Shown: positions 14,584 through 23,733, numbered from the stretch's first letter. The stretch is DNA of 64,000 nt from Agromyces cerinus subsp. cerinus (GCF_900142065.1 NZ_FSRJ01000002.1:434001-498000); one strand, 5' to 3'. Numbers and translations: made by a program. Notes: generated by a model from the sequence alone, not told the origin.

Positions 14584-16386
14584 ATGAGAACCGCACCCCG
14601 CAACATCCGCTGGCGCCGCCGGGCGCTCGCGCTCGCCGGAGCATTGCTGCTCGGCTCATCCCTTGTGACGGCCACCGCAGCCGTCGCAGAAGACGATCCG
14701 CGCATCGACCTGCCACCGGGCTACCTCGATGCCCAGACGGCGACGAGCAACATCGAACTGCTCTCGAGCCTGCCGCGCGTCGCACCGTTCGACGCGAACC
14801 CCGGTAACTTCGGCTTCGTGAACTCCGACCTGGCGTTCTCGGGCGACAACGCCATCGTCGGCAACTTCAACGGCTTCCAGGTCTACGACGTGTCGGATGC
14901 CGCGGCGCCGGAGCTGCGCGGCTCGTTCGTGTGTCCCGGCGGCCAGGGCGACGTCTCCGTCTATGGCGACCTGCTCTTCATGTCGGTCGAGGAGACGCGC
15001 GGCCGCATCGACTGCGGCACGCAGGGCGCGCCCGGTCAGGTGAACGCCGAGCGGTTCCGCGGCGTGCGCATCTTCGACATCAGCGACATCGACAACCCGG
15101 TGCAGCTGCCCGGCGTGCAGACGTGCCGTGGTTCGCACACGCATACGCTCGTCGCCGACCCCGACGACACCGAGAACGTCTACATCTACAACTCGGGCAC
15201 GTCGGGCGTGCGCTCGCCGCTCGAGCTCCCGGGCTGCGTGAACGCTCCGGCGAGCACGACCCCGGTCACGACGGGCAACCCGACGCAGTGGCGTATCGAC
15301 GTCATCAAGGTTCCGCTCGCCGACCCGGCGTCGGCCGCCGTCGTGAGCCAGCCGCGCATCTTCAGCGACCCCGTGACGGGAGCGTTCAACGGACTGCAGA
15401 ACGGCCCGACGCAGCCGCTGCACCCGGCGGGCACGCCGTACTCGCCGAACCCGAACACCAACACCTGCCATGACATCACGGCGTTCCCCGAGATCGGGCT
15501 CGCCGCAGGTGCATGCCAGGGCAACGGAATCCTGCTCGACATCTCCGACCCGGTGAACCCGGTGCGGCTCGACGCCGTCGCCGACGCGAACTACTCGTAC
15601 TGGCACTCGGCGACGTTCAACAACGACGGCACCAAGGTCGTCTTCACCGATGAGTGGGGCGGCGGCACGGCTGCTCGCTGCCGGGCGACCGACCAGCCCG
15701 AGTGGGGCGCGAACGCGCTCTTCGACATCGTCGACGGCAAGCTCGAGTTCAAGAGCTACTACAAGCTGCCGGTGCCGCAGACCGCGCAGGAGAACTGCGT
15801 GGCCCACAACGGTTCGATCATCCCGGTGCCCGGTCGCGACATCATGGTGCAGGCCTGGTACCAGGGCGGTCTGTCGATCATCGACTTCACCGACACCGCC
15901 AACCCGACCGAGATCGCGTACCTCGACCGCGGCCCGGTGAACACGCCGAACCCGGCCGGGCTGAACCTCGCCGGCTACTGGTCGACCTACTGGTACAACG
16001 GCAACGTGCTCGGCAGCGAGATCGCGCGCGGCTTCGACACCCTGGCGCTCACTGCGAGCGACCAGCTGTCGGAGAACGAGATCGCCGCGGCCGGTGAGAT
16101 CGAGCTCGCCGAGTTCAATGCGCAGATGCAGACGAGCCTCGTGCACGAGCCGAGCTTCGCGGTCGCCCGGTCGTACATCGACCAGGCCGAGCGCGACGGA
16201 AGCCTGAGCGGCAAGGCCCTGAGCGAGGTGCGCAAGCACGTCGACAAGGCCGAGAAGCTCGCGGATGGCCCGGCGAGCGGCTCCGCCGTCGGAGCTCAGC
16301 TCGACAACGCTGCGAAGAAGTCGGGCGCTGCGGCCGACTCCGCGTTGGTGCAGGCGCTGAACGGGCTGGCGGCGACCTTCGAGTGA
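14584..16386 (+). CDS. Exported LVIVD-repeat beta-propeller protein
   Basis: 600 aa. A signal peptide (1-35) has an R-R-R n-region and ends AVAE. The body is built from LVIVD-type beta-propeller repeats: FQVYDVSDAAAPELRGSF, VRIFDISDIDNPVQLPG, ILLDISDPVNPVRLDAV and LSIIDFTDTANPTEIAYL. The repeats are separated by long insertions with several Cys pairs (CPGGQG, DCGTQG, TCRGSHTHT, CVAHNGS), which suggests disulfides outside the cell. The C-terminal 110 residues are helical and probably a separate domain. ATG 14584 follows GAGAGGGGAA. Such proteins are common in actinobacteria and their role is unknown; the HTH and HNG pockets could bind metal. Confidence 0.85.
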   Translation: MRTAPRNIRWRRRALALAGALLLGSSLVTATAAVAEDDPRIDLPPGYLDAQTATSNIELLSSLPRVAPFDANPGNFGFVNSDLAFSGDNAIVGNFNGFQVYDVSDAAAPELRGSFVCPGGQGDVSVYGDLLFMSVEETRGRIDCGTQGAPGQVNAERFRGVRIFDISDIDNPVQLPGVQTCRGSHTHTLVADPDDTENVYIYNSGTSGVRSPLELPGCVNAPASTTPVTTGNPTQWRIDVIKVPLADPASAAVVSQPRIFSDPVTGAFNGLQNGPTQPLHPAGTPYSPNPNTNTCHDITAFPEIGLAAGACQGNGILLDISDPVNPVRLDAVADANYSYWHSATFNNDGTKVVFTDEWGGGTAARCRATDQPEWGANALFDIVDGKLEFKSYYKLPVPQTAQENCVAHNGSIIPVPGRDIMVQAWYQGGLSIIDFTDTANPTEIAYLDRGPVNTPNPAGLNLAGYWSTYWYNGNVLGSEIARGFDTLALTASDQLSENEIAAAGEIELAEFNAQMQTSLVHEPSFAVARSYIDQAERDGSLSGKALSEVRKHVDKAEKLADGPASGSAVGAQLDNAAKKSGAAADSALVQALNGLAATFE

Positions 16387-16392
16387 TGCATG

Positions 16393-16460
16393 CCGGGAGG
16401 CCGACGATCGGCCTCCCGGAACGACGAGTGCCCAGCGGCTCGAGGTCGCTGGGCACTTTC
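16393..16460 (+). terminator. Two tandem terminator hairpins
   Basis: Stem 1: CCGGGAGGCCGA (16393-16404) with TCGGCCTCCCGG (16408-16419), a perfect 12 bp with a three-base loop. Stem 2: GTGCCCAGCG (16428-16437) with CGCTGGGCAC (16447-16456), followed by TTTC. They end the LVIVD-repeat gene and probably also the convergent DUF305 gene. Confidence 0.85.
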
Positions 16461-16521
16461 GCGTTCGGTGGTGAGCAGGTCGCGCTCGCGCGTTCGGTGA
16501 GGCCGAGCGGGAACCCCGACG

Positions 16522-17193
16522 TCAGGACGAACGGGCGGCGAGCAGTTGCTGCATCTTCGCGATCTCGACGCCCTGGTCGGACTCGACGTGGCGCGCGAAC
16601 TGATCGATGTCCGACTCGTGCCCGCCGCCCGCTGCGTAGAGCTCGGTCACCATCTGCACCGCACCCTGATGGTGCTGGATCATGTACTCGAGGAAGAGCC
16701 GCTCGAACTCCGCCCCGTCGGCCGCCTCGAGCTCGGCGAGCTGCTCCTCGGTGAGCATGCCGGGCATCTCGTGGCCGTCGCCGTCGTGCCCGTCGTGCCC
16801 GCCGGCGCGCGAGTCGTTCAGCGGCACCACGCGGTCCTGCAGCCATCGGGTGATGAGGTCGAGCTCGTCCTCCTGGCTGACCCGCATGCGTTCGGCGAGC
16901 AGACGGATGTCGCGGTCATCCGTTCGATCGTCGACGAACCCGGTCATCGTGATGGCCTGGTCGTGGTGTTGGATCATGTCGAGCATGAACTGCTCGTCGG
17001 CCTCGGTGTGCTTCGGCGACTCGAGGTTCAGCGATTCGTCGGGGGAGAGGGTGTGGTTCTCCTCGCCCGGGGCGCCGAGCTGCACGACGGGGCTCGTCGG
17101 TGCGACCTCGGGGGTGCCGGCCGTGCATGCGGCCAGGCCGAGCGCGAGCGCGAGCGCGATGCAGACCGGGCCGGAGCGTTCGACAACCGTCAT
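16522..17193 (-). CDS. DUF305 lipoprotein
   Basis: 223 aa. A lipoprotein signal with lipobox LAAC at about 20-23 places it on the outer face of the membrane. Two DUF305 motifs follow: FMLDMIQHHDQAITMTGFV and EYMIQHHQGAVQMVTEL, each with the M-I-x-H-H signature in a ferritin-like helical bundle, separated by a His/Asp/Gly-rich loop (GGHDGHDGDGHEMPGM). The doubled His pairs and Met-rich loop suggest metal handling, copper being the usual guess for this family; that is inference. ATG 17193 has GAGG eight bases upstream. Confidence 0.88.
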   Translation of the reverse strand: MTVVERSGPVCIALALALGLAACTAGTPEVAPTSPVVQLGAPGEENHTLSPDESLNLESPKHTEADEQFMLDMIQHHDQAITMTGFVDDRTDDRDIRLLAERMRVSQEDELDLITRWLQDRVVPLNDSRAGGHDGHDGDGHEMPGMLTEEQLAELEAADGAEFERLFLEYMIQHHQGAVQMVTELYAAGGGHESDIDQFARHVESDQGVEIAKMQQLLAARSS

Positions 17194-17324
17194 CCATCTA
17201 CCTCGTCTTCGTCGAAGGGCATCCGCCGGCGCCGGCGTGTACTGCAATCGCATCGCCGCACGGCTTCCGTCCATCTAACTCGATGCCGCTGCGCGGGGCT
17301 ACCATTGGCGCAGGGGGAGCACCG

Positions 17325-18110
17325 ATGTCGTCACCCGACGCCCGAGACACGGATCCGACTCTGATCGGGTCGGTGCAACGCGCACTGCGGCTGGTCGACA
17401 TCGTCGCGAATGAGCCGCGGCCCATGCCGGTGAAGGCGCTCGTCGCGGCGAGCGGGCTCACCCCGGGCACGACGTACAACCTCGTGCGCACGCTCGTGCA
17501 CGAGGGCTACCTCGCCCGCGAACCCGACGGACTGCTGCTCGGCACCCGCTTCCCCGCCTTCGTCACGGCGGATGCCTCGCACGGCGTGTTCCTCTCGCGG
17601 GTGCGAACCGCGCTCCGCGGTGTGACCGAGGAGCTCGGCGCGACCGCCTACCTCTCGCGGTTCGAAGACGGCGAGGTCCATCTCGTCGACATCGTCGATG
17701 CCGTGCACAATCCGCGCGTCGAGCTCTGGGTCGGGTTGCACAGCAGCGCGCATGCGACCGCGCTCGGCAAGCAGATCCTCGCCGTGCTGCCTGAAGAGGA
17801 GCGTCTCGACTACGTGTCGAGGCATCCGCTCGCCGAACTCACCCAGCACACGATCAGCGACCGACGCGTGCTGCTCGACCAGCTCGAGCGCTCGCGCGAG
17901 AGCGTCGTCGACCGCGAGGAGTACGCGATCGGCTACACCTGCATCGCCGTGCCCGTGAGCGCCGCGGGCATCACCGCCTCGCTCGCCGTGTCGCTGCCGA
18001 GCGCGGTCGCCGCGCACGCCGATCCCAACCTCGTGCGCCGCCTGCAGGTCGCCGCGGCCGGTCTCGCGCTGCAGCTCGGCACCGATCGCCTGGGGAACTC
18101 CGGGGCCTGA
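17325..18110 (+). CDS. IclR family transcriptional regulator
   Basis: 261 aa. An N-terminal winged helix (about 15-75: SVQRALRLVDIVANEPRPMPVKALVAASGLTPGTTYNLVRTLV) is followed by the IclR effector domain (about 90-255), with LHSSAHATALGKQILA and the C-terminal IAVPVSAAGITASLAVSLPSA. ATG 17325 has AGGGGGAG upstream. No adjacent catabolic operon shows what it controls; the neighbours are a divergent DUF305 gene and a gene-poor stretch. A GGATGCC/GGCATCC stem (18122-18151) after the stop may be its terminator. Confidence 0.9.
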   Translation: MSSPDARDTDPTLIGSVQRALRLVDIVANEPRPMPVKALVAASGLTPGTTYNLVRTLVHEGYLAREPDGLLLGTRFPAFVTADASHGVFLSRVRTALRGVTEELGATAYLSRFEDGEVHLVDIVDAVHNPRVELWVGLHSSAHATALGKQILAVLPEEERLDYVSRHPLAELTQHTISDRRVLLDQLERSRESVVDREEYAIGYTCIAVPVSAAGITASLAVSLPSAVAAHADPNLVRRLQVAAAGLALQLGTDRLGNSGA

Positions 18111-18367
18111 CGGGCGGCGACGGATGCCTCGGCTCGCGGCTGCGGCATCCGCTGTTCATCATCTGAAATCTTCGCGTTGCCGTGGCGCGCGGGCGGTCGT
18201 ACGGTGACGAATGCGCGACATAGGGCGCGCGGATCCATCATCGCCGGATCGCACGTGCGATCGACCTTCGGGGGACGGTTCGGCTCGCAGCCGAGGCGGG
18301 ATGGTGTGCGCGCGGGGAGGGGTTCGGGTTCTCTCCCCGCGCATCGCCCTGCTCGCCGGGCAGGTCG

Positions 18368-18549
18368 ATGACCCCCGATCTCGCCGCAGCGCTCGCCGTC
18401 TACAGCGGGCGGTCGGTGGAGCGAGAGCTTCCGGCTTGGGATGCCTCGACGGTCACCGGCGATGCACCGCACCGCCTGTACGTGGCGCGGCGACCGACGT
18501 GTTCGTGCTCGAGGAGACGGAAGGGCGGGTCAGTGTTCCGGTGAGGTGA
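18368..18549 (+). pseudogene. Short frameshifted coding remnant
   Basis: From ATG 18368 the frame reads MTPDLAAALAVYSGR and continues protein-like to about PHRLYVARR (near 18494), then becomes Cys/Arg-rich and stops at 18542-18544. The neighbouring frame, starting around GAATDVFVLEETEG, looks coding and ends at TGA 18547-18549. One indel near 18480-18495 would join them into a protein of about 60 residues with normal GC-rich codon use. No family is recognised. It may equally be chance. Confidence 0.3.
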
Positions 18550-18583
18550 GTCGCATGTCGATCTCGAAACGGTCGCATGCGGC

Positions 18584-18617
18584 CCAACACAATTCTGCGC
18601 GAGCCAACAGAATTCTG
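18584..18617. repeat. Pair of 14-bp direct repeats beside the NERD gene
   Basis: CCAACACAATTCTG (18584-18597) and CCAACAGAATTCTG (18604-18617) differ at one base and are exactly 20 bp apart, two helical turns. The second contains the palindrome CAGAATTCTG. They are more AT-rich than the surroundings and abut the stop codon of the NERD gene. Confidence 0.6.
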
Positions 18618-18618
18618 A

Positions 18619-19626
18619 CTACGAGACCACTCGTTGGTCGGCGCGGAAGTGACCCGTTGCTCTGATATCGGCGCCGAGTTCGTGAAACTTCGCGGCGATC
18701 TCATTGACTGCCTGACGGTTCACAGCCGTGGCACGCCGAGGATTCAAAAGGAGGTCGAGCGTTCGGCGTAATTCGGCCTGGCCGGCGATGATGTGGGTGG
18801 TCGTCGCTTTGGTCATCGGTAGCTTCGCCGCGTGGACTTCAGCAGCAGGGTTGGAGTAGAAGACGCAGGGAACGAAGAACGGCGCTGCAAGCTCTTCGCT
18901 CTTGAGCATCTGACCGAGGCGCCACGCTTGGTTGCGAACCTGCTTGGCGGGCGCGCCACCGGCCGTGTGGATGCGGATGCTGAGTGGTGCGTCGTGCTTT
19001 TCGTCAGGTCTGGTGGCGGCGAGCTGAATCGTGAACGGCGGAGTGAGCGGTGGGTCCTCCTCGTTGCGGACGGTCGCAACGAGGACACCGAGTGCGGGGT
19101 GCACGTCGTGGGGTTGGATACTCTCGATCACGACTCCGGCCCAGCCCTTGTTCTCGATGACGAGGCACCCACGTTCGGTCAACACGACGTGGTCGAGCTG
19201 GGTGACGAACGGTTCCTTGCCGTCTTCCTCGTGGAGGAACATGACATTGGTCGCGACGATCGCGTCGAGATTGAGGTGAGCGCAGGCCTTCAGGATCGAT
19301 GCGCGCGATGCTGCTTCCCATTTCTCACCCTGTGCGAGCTTCTTGCGCAGGACTTCGGTTCGGGCAGCTTCGCGGTCGAGCGCCGCCAGGTGTTCGGTTC
19401 GGAGTGCGACCTGTGTGGAGGTCAGCGCATCGACCTCACGCTGGTGCGCGACGCGGGCAGACTCGAGTTCACCGAGACGAGCGGCTTCGGCGTCGTGCAG
19501 CGCTGCCGCGGTGCGGGTCCGCTGGCGGCGGATGAACATCGAGAGGACGACCGTCGCGACCAACAGGCACACGATCGTGCCCAATGCGGCGGCGCTGGCT
19601 GGTGTCATGCATTCAGTGCAATACAC
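18619..19626 (-). CDS. Membrane-anchored NERD-domain protein
   Basis: 335 aa from ATG 19626 (329 aa if the second Met at 19608 is used; neither has a ribosome-binding site). One N-terminal helix (about 10-28, GTIVCLLVATVVLSMF) is followed by a charged coiled coil (about 30-95). A NERD domain lies at about 105-225, a nuclease-related fold: NLDAIVATNVMFLHEEDG, then TQLDHVVLTERGCLVIENKGWAGVV, where D in the TQLDH motif and E-N-K match the family's D...E-x-K core. The remaining 110 residues include PFFVPCVFYSNP. NERD proteins are predicted to process nucleic acid. GC looks a little lower than in flanking genes, and direct repeats sit at its 3' end. Confidence 0.8.
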   Translation of the reverse strand: MYCTECMTPASAAALGTIVCLLVATVVLSMFIRRQRTRTAAALHDAEAARLGELESARVAHQREVDALTSTQVALRTEHLAALDREAARTEVLRKKLAQGEKWEAASRASILKACAHLNLDAIVATNVMFLHEEDGKEPFVTQLDHVVLTERGCLVIENKGWAGVVIESIQPHDVHPALGVLVATVRNEEDPPLTPPFTIQLAATRPDEKHDAPLSIRIHTAGGAPAKQVRNQAWRLGQMLKSEELAAPFFVPCVFYSNPAAEVHAAKLPMTKATTTHIIAGQAELRRTLDLLLNPRRATAVNRQAVNEIAAKFHELGADIRATGHFRADQRVVS

Positions 19627-19761
19627 GGCACCGACATATGTAGACCGGGACCCGAGGCTCCGTCCATTCGGTCGAGATGTCGATCTCGCCCGCTGCGGAT
19701 CGACGCATGAGTAGAGGCATCCGCTTCTGGAACATCCGCTCTCATGTCGTAGGAGAAGATC

Positions 19762-21330
19762 GTGTCGACTCCCCGGGCTCTTCGGCCGCTGCGCAACCCC
19801 GCCTATCGCTGGCTCGCGGCGGCCCTCGTGTCATCCCTCGTCGGTTCCGGCATCTGGCTGGTCGCGCTCGTCTGGCAGATCGTGGCGATCGGCGGCGGTG
19901 CGGCCGAGCTCTCGCTCGTCGCGGGCGCGTCGGCGATCGGCATGCTGCTGACGACCCTGCTCGGCGGCGCGCTCGCCGACCGCATCCCGCAGCGGAGGAT
20001 CCTGCTCGTCGTCGAGGTCGTGCGCACCGCGAGCGTCGGCATCGTCGCATTGCTTTCGCTCACGGGCGCCCTCGCGGTCTGGCAGCTCGCCGCGGTCGCG
20101 CTCGTCGGTGGCGTGATGGCCGGGCTCTACTACCCGGCGTATTCGGCGCTGCTGCCGAGCGTCGTGCCCGAAGACCAGCTGCTCGCCGCCAACGGGTTCG
20201 AGGGCATGGCCCGGCCCGTGCTCATGCAGGCGGCCGGCCCGGCGCTCGCGAGCGCGCTCATCGCCGTCTCGTCGCCCGGTGCCGCACTCGCGGTCGCCGC
20301 ACTGACGGGTGCCGCGGCAGTCGGATTCCTCGTGAAGGTGCCCGACCTGCCGCTGCGGGGCGAGCAGGCCGGCGACCACGGCGAGCAGCCCGACGCGAGC
20401 AGCGGCGGCACGCGGCATCCGGCTCTCGCATTGCTCGTCGACGTGCGCGAGGGCTTCGTCTACATGGCCCGCACTCCGTGGCTGCTCGGCACGCTCGGGT
20501 TTGCGTCGCTCCTCATCCTGTTGATCATGGGGCCGTTCGAGGTGCTCGTGCCGTTCGTGATCAAGGATTCCGCGGGCGGCGGCCCGCAGGAGCACGCGCT
20601 GATTCTCGCGGCGTTCGGCATCGGCGGCGCGGTCGGCTCGATGGTCGTCGCCTCCCTCAAGCTGCCGCGTCGCTACCTGACGGTCATGAACCTGCTGTGG
20701 GCATTCGGATGCCTCCCGCTCGCCGTCTTCGGACTGACCGACCAGATCTGGCTCATGGTGATCGCGGCGTTCGCTGTCGGTGCGGCCTTCAACGGCGGCG
20801 TCGTGATCTGGGGCACGCTGCTGCAGCGCCGGGTGCCGCCGGCCATGCTCGGGCGGGTCTCGAGCCTCGACTTCTTCGTCTCGCTCGCGTTCATGCCCGT
20901 GTCGATGGCCATCGCCGGGCCGGCGGGGGAGACGATCGGACTGCCCGTGGTGTTCCTGATCGCCGGGGTCGCCCCGCTCGTGATCGGCGTGGTCGCGATC
21001 GTGGCGGCGCGGATGACGCGCGACGAGATCGCGCATCCGCTGCTGGTTGAGCCTGTCGAAACCAAGCCTGCCGAACCCCTGCTGGTTGAGCCTGTCGAAA
21101 CCGAGCCTGCCGAAGCTCTGCTGGTTGAGCCTGTCGAAACCGAGCCAGCCGAAGCTCTGCTGGTTGAGCCTGTCGAAACCGAGCCTGCCGAACCCCTGCT
21201 GGTTGAGCCTGTCGAAACCAAGCCTGCCGAAGCTCTGCTGGTTGAGCCTGTCGAAACCAAGCCCGTCGAAACCGAGTCCGCCGAGGGTGCCGTTGCGGGT
21301 GCCGAGGGCCTGGTGCCGGTCGGGGCGTGA
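19762..21330 (+). CDS. MFS transporter with repeat-derived C-terminal tail
   Basis: 522 aa from GTG 19762, with AGGAG six bases upstream. Residues 1-425 are a 12-helix major facilitator of the MFS_3 (enterobactin-exporter/MefA-like) type, with GGALADRIPQRRILL after helix 2 and a polar mid-loop (about 205-230). It is probably a proton-driven exporter of small molecules. From about residue 428 to 505 the sequence is six copies of a 13-residue unit, L-L-V-E-P-V-E-T-(E/K)-P-A-E-(A/P), encoded by a 39-bp tandem repeat. This tail has no counterpart in MFS proteins and is strongly acidic. Confidence 0.9.
   Translation: MSTPRALRPLRNPAYRWLAAALVSSLVGSGIWLVALVWQIVAIGGGAAELSLVAGASAIGMLLTTLLGGALADRIPQRRILLVVEVVRTASVGIVALLSLTGALAVWQLAAVALVGGVMAGLYYPAYSALLPSVVPEDQLLAANGFEGMARPVLMQAAGPALASALIAVSSPGAALAVAALTGAAAVGFLVKVPDLPLRGEQAGDHGEQPDASSGGTRHPALALLVDVREGFVYMARTPWLLGTLGFASLLILLIMGPFEVLVPFVIKDSAGGGPQEHALILAAFGIGGAVGSMVVASLKLPRRYLTVMNLLWAFGCLPLAVFGLTDQIWLMVIAAFAVGAAFNGGVVIWGTLLQRRVPPAMLGRVSSLDFFVSLAFMPVSMAIAGPAGETIGLPVVFLIAGVAPLVIGVVAIVAARMTRDEIAHPLLVEPVETKPAEPLLVEPVETEPAEALLVEPVETEPAEALLVEPVETEPAEPLLVEPVETKPAEALLVEPVETKPVETESAEGAVAGAEGLVPVGA
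21043..21276 (+). repeat. Six tandem 39-bp units inside the MFS gene
   Basis: Units start at 21043, 21082, 21121, 21160, 21199 and 21238. Each begins CTGGTTGAGCCTGTCGAAAC. From memory, GGTTGAGCCTGTCGAAACC-like sequences are common dispersed intergenic repeats in related actinobacteria. Because 39 is a multiple of three, the array stays in frame. Confidence 0.9.
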
Positions 21331-21420
21331 CCGAGCACTCCTCATGCAGACACCTATAGCGCGGCGCTGTACGCGTCTGCTGTCAGCACGTGGCACGCAC
21401 GCCCTGGCTGCTCGAGCGCG

Positions 21421-22260
21421 TCAGCCCGGTCGCACGAGCGCGAGCGACGGATGCTCGAGGACCCCGCTGCGCCCGTGGGTCGCGAGCACGGACCACACCG
21501 CCACGAGTGGCGACCCCTTGCCGATCAGGCGCAACGGCTCCGCCGAAGGGAACTCGAACGTGACGGCCCAATGGTCCAGGTCGGGATAGCACGCGGTCAT
21601 CGCAGCGAAGTCGAAACTCAGCCACTGGCCGTTCACATTGATCGCGAGCCTCTGATTCGAAATGAGGATTCGCGCCTGCTGGTGCTCTCGCCATTGTTCG
21701 GCCGCAGCACGCATGGCAGCCGACTTCGCGGTGGAGTTCGCGATCGCATCGGTCACGAGTCCCGCAACGACGAAGCCGGGCCGGCCCATGTAGAAACCGG
21801 ATCGTTGCGACCACTGAGCGGTCGTGCCGTAGAAGCGCTGGTACTGGGCATCGACGTCGTAGAAGAACTGCTCGCCCGGTCTTGGGATGAGACCCCAGAC
21901 TTGCACCGGCTCGGGAAATCGTTCCTGCTGGAGGTCGCCGACCAGACTGACCGCGGCGTTCCACGCAAGTTGAGCGTCGTCGAGCCGAGCCGCTTCGGCT
22001 CGCTCGCGCTTCGTGAGCCTGCCTTTGCTTCGTTGCCACGCGCGGTACGTGCGGTGACCGTTGCGGATCGCGAAGACGATGCAGAAGACGATTCCGGTGA
22101 GCGAGGCGAGCAGAAGGACCACCGAGATCAGCCCGGCCCATCCCACGATCGAGGGATCGCTGGTCGCCCAGAGGTTCAGTGCCCACCCGACGAGCCCGCA
22201 TGCGAAGTAGATCACGGGAAGCAGGACAACAGGAATGATCCACGTGAGGTGTCGGCGCAC
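21421..22260 (-). CDS. Two-helix membrane protein, unknown function
   Basis: 279 aa from GTG 22260. Two hydrophobic helices lie at about 5-25 and 38-62 (WIIPVVLLPVIYFACGLVGW; VVLLLASLTGIVFCIVFA), followed by a basic linker (KGRLTKRERAEAARLDDAQLAW) and a soluble region (about 95-279). The latter has FFYDVDAQYQRFYGTTAQWSQRSGF, ILISNQRLAINVNGQWLSFDFAAM and a final PH-like strand pattern. The C-terminal third resembles domains that sense or bind at the membrane surface, but I cannot name a family. The -10 box TAGGCT lies seven bases before the start, so it is probably leaderless. It is divergent from the helical-protein gene at 22381, whose -10 mirrors its own. Confidence 0.7.
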   Translation of the reverse strand: MRRHLTWIIPVVLLPVIYFACGLVGWALNLWATSDPSIVGWAGLISVVLLLASLTGIVFCIVFAIRNGHRTYRAWQRSKGRLTKRERAEAARLDDAQLAWNAAVSLVGDLQQERFPEPVQVWGLIPRPGEQFFYDVDAQYQRFYGTTAQWSQRSGFYMGRPGFVVAGLVTDAIANSTAKSAAMRAAAEQWREHQQARILISNQRLAINVNGQWLSFDFAAMTACYPDLDHWAVTFEFPSAEPLRLIGKGSPLVAVWSVLATHGRSGVLEHPSLALVRPG

Positions 22261-22380
22261 GACGTCGAGCCTATGGGTTGGGTCGTCCGCACCCCCGTGG
22301 CGATGCCGAACTGGGGAGAAGTCGGTGCACGATTCGCGGCTCTCCAGCGGCCTCCCAGTCGCGCCCATAGGATCAATGGC

Positions 22381-23733
22381 ATGGCCGGATTCTGGGGCAA
22401 GCGCAAGCGTGAAGAGCAAGAACTCAACGCTCAAGATGCCGTTCTGGCGCAGCGGGCCGGCACGGCTCTCGTCGCCGCCGACGAGCGCGTGCGCGTCACC
22501 GCCGACGAGCTCGCCTTCGCCGACGCCGAGCTCGGCCACGACGCCACCGCCGAGCTGAGCACGGCGCTCGCCGCGGTGAAGCAGCACCTCGGCGAGGCAT
22601 TCCGGCTGAACCAGCTGAACCACGACGAGATCCCCGACACCGCCGAAGAGCTGCGCACCCGCAACGCCCGCATCGTGCAGCTCTGCGACTGGGCCGAAGA
22701 CGTGCTCGACGACCACATGTCGACCCTCGCCGACAAGATCGCGCGGGCGCGCCGGGCTCCCGAGATCATCGCCGGAGTGCGAGCGGATGCCGCGCGCCTC
22801 CGCACCCGCATCCCACAGGCCCGCGACACCATCGACCGGCTCGCCGCCCGATATGCGCCCGAGGCGCTCGCCCAAGTCGAGGCCAACCCCGCCCAGGCCG
22901 AGCAGCTGCTCGGGTTCGCCGAGCACAGCGCCGGTGTCGCCGAGCGCCGCCGCGAGGCCGGGCAGCGCGAGCAGGCCAACCTCGCGCTCGAGGCATCCAC
23001 CGAGTCGGTGCGTCGCGCCGCGACCCTGCTCGATGCCGTGGAGACCTTCGAGGTCGAGGCCCTGCGCGCCGAGTCCACGCTCTCGGCGATCATCGAGGAC
23101 TCCCGCGGCGACCTCGCCGTCGCGCTCAAGGAGCCGCAGACGCCCGCCGTCACAGCTGCGATCGCCGCGCTGCAGGGCGCGCTCGCCGCTCTCCCCGTTG
23201 CCGGCGTCAACACCGACCCCTTCGCCCAGCTCAGCCAGTTGCGCGACGCGAACTCCGGTTTGGATGCCGCGATCGTCGCGGCCCGCGAGCGCGCTGCCCG
23301 CCCGATCCCGCCACTCGAGCACGTGCACCACGCCATCGATGACGCCGACCGCCAGCTCGCCGTCGCCCGCGACGTCATCGCCGGCCACCGCGGCTGGATC
23401 GGCGCCGACGCCCGCACCCGCCTCGCCGAGTCCGAGCGCGTGCGGGTCGACCTCGACCGCTTCCTCGGCACGCCCGCGGCGACCGTTTCTGTCATCGACG
23501 AGGATCATCGCGAGCAGGCGATGCTGATGGCCCGACGCGTCGCGCACCTCGCGGCCGAGGCGCTGCAGCTCGCGCAGCGCGACATCGACTCGTCACGCCC
23601 GCAGGATCGCGGTCAGTGGGGTGGCGACAACTGGGGCGGCGGCGGCCGACGCGGTGGCGGGTCGTCGGATGTGATGGGCGGGATTCTCGGCGGGCTCGTG
23701 ATCGGGAGCATCCTCGACGGGATGTTCGACTAG
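22381..23733 (+). CDS. Helical protein with Gly-rich C-terminus (paralogue 1)
   Basis: 450 aa. Nearly all alpha-helical and rich in Ala, Arg, Glu and Leu; long stretches (30-420) look like coiled coils or a helical bundle. The C-terminus (about 415-450) is Gly/Trp-rich (GQWGGDNWGGGGRRGGG), then a hydrophobic VMGGILGGLVIGSIL and D-G-M-F-D. This arrangement resembles the region after the TPM domain in some actinobacterial TPM proteins, but no TPM domain is present. ATG 22381 follows TAGGAT by seven bases without a ribosome-binding site, so it is probably leaderless. The next gene is a clear paralogue. Function unknown. Confidence 0.75.
   Translation: MAGFWGKRKREEQELNAQDAVLAQRAGTALVAADERVRVTADELAFADAELGHDATAELSTALAAVKQHLGEAFRLNQLNHDEIPDTAEELRTRNARIVQLCDWAEDVLDDHMSTLADKIARARRAPEIIAGVRADAARLRTRIPQARDTIDRLAARYAPEALAQVEANPAQAEQLLGFAEHSAGVAERRREAGQREQANLALEASTESVRRAATLLDAVETFEVEALRAESTLSAIIEDSRGDLAVALKEPQTPAVTAAIAALQGALAALPVAGVNTDPFAQLSQLRDANSGLDAAIVAARERAARPIPPLEHVHHAIDDADRQLAVARDVIAGHRGWIGADARTRLAESERVRVDLDRFLGTPAATVSVIDEDHREQAMLMARRVAHLAAEALQLAQRDIDSSRPQDRGQWGGDNWGGGGRRGGGSSDVMGGILGGLVIGSILDGMFD

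Larger units (their letters stand above)
18111..18618. other. 508-bp gap with stem, gene remnant and direct repeats
   Basis: The stretch between the IclR and NERD genes holds a possible terminator stem (GGATGCC/GGCATCC, 18122-18151), a small frameshifted coding remnant (18368-18549) and a pair of 14-bp direct repeats (18584-18617). I see no intact gene. It looks like decayed sequence. Confidence 0.5.
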
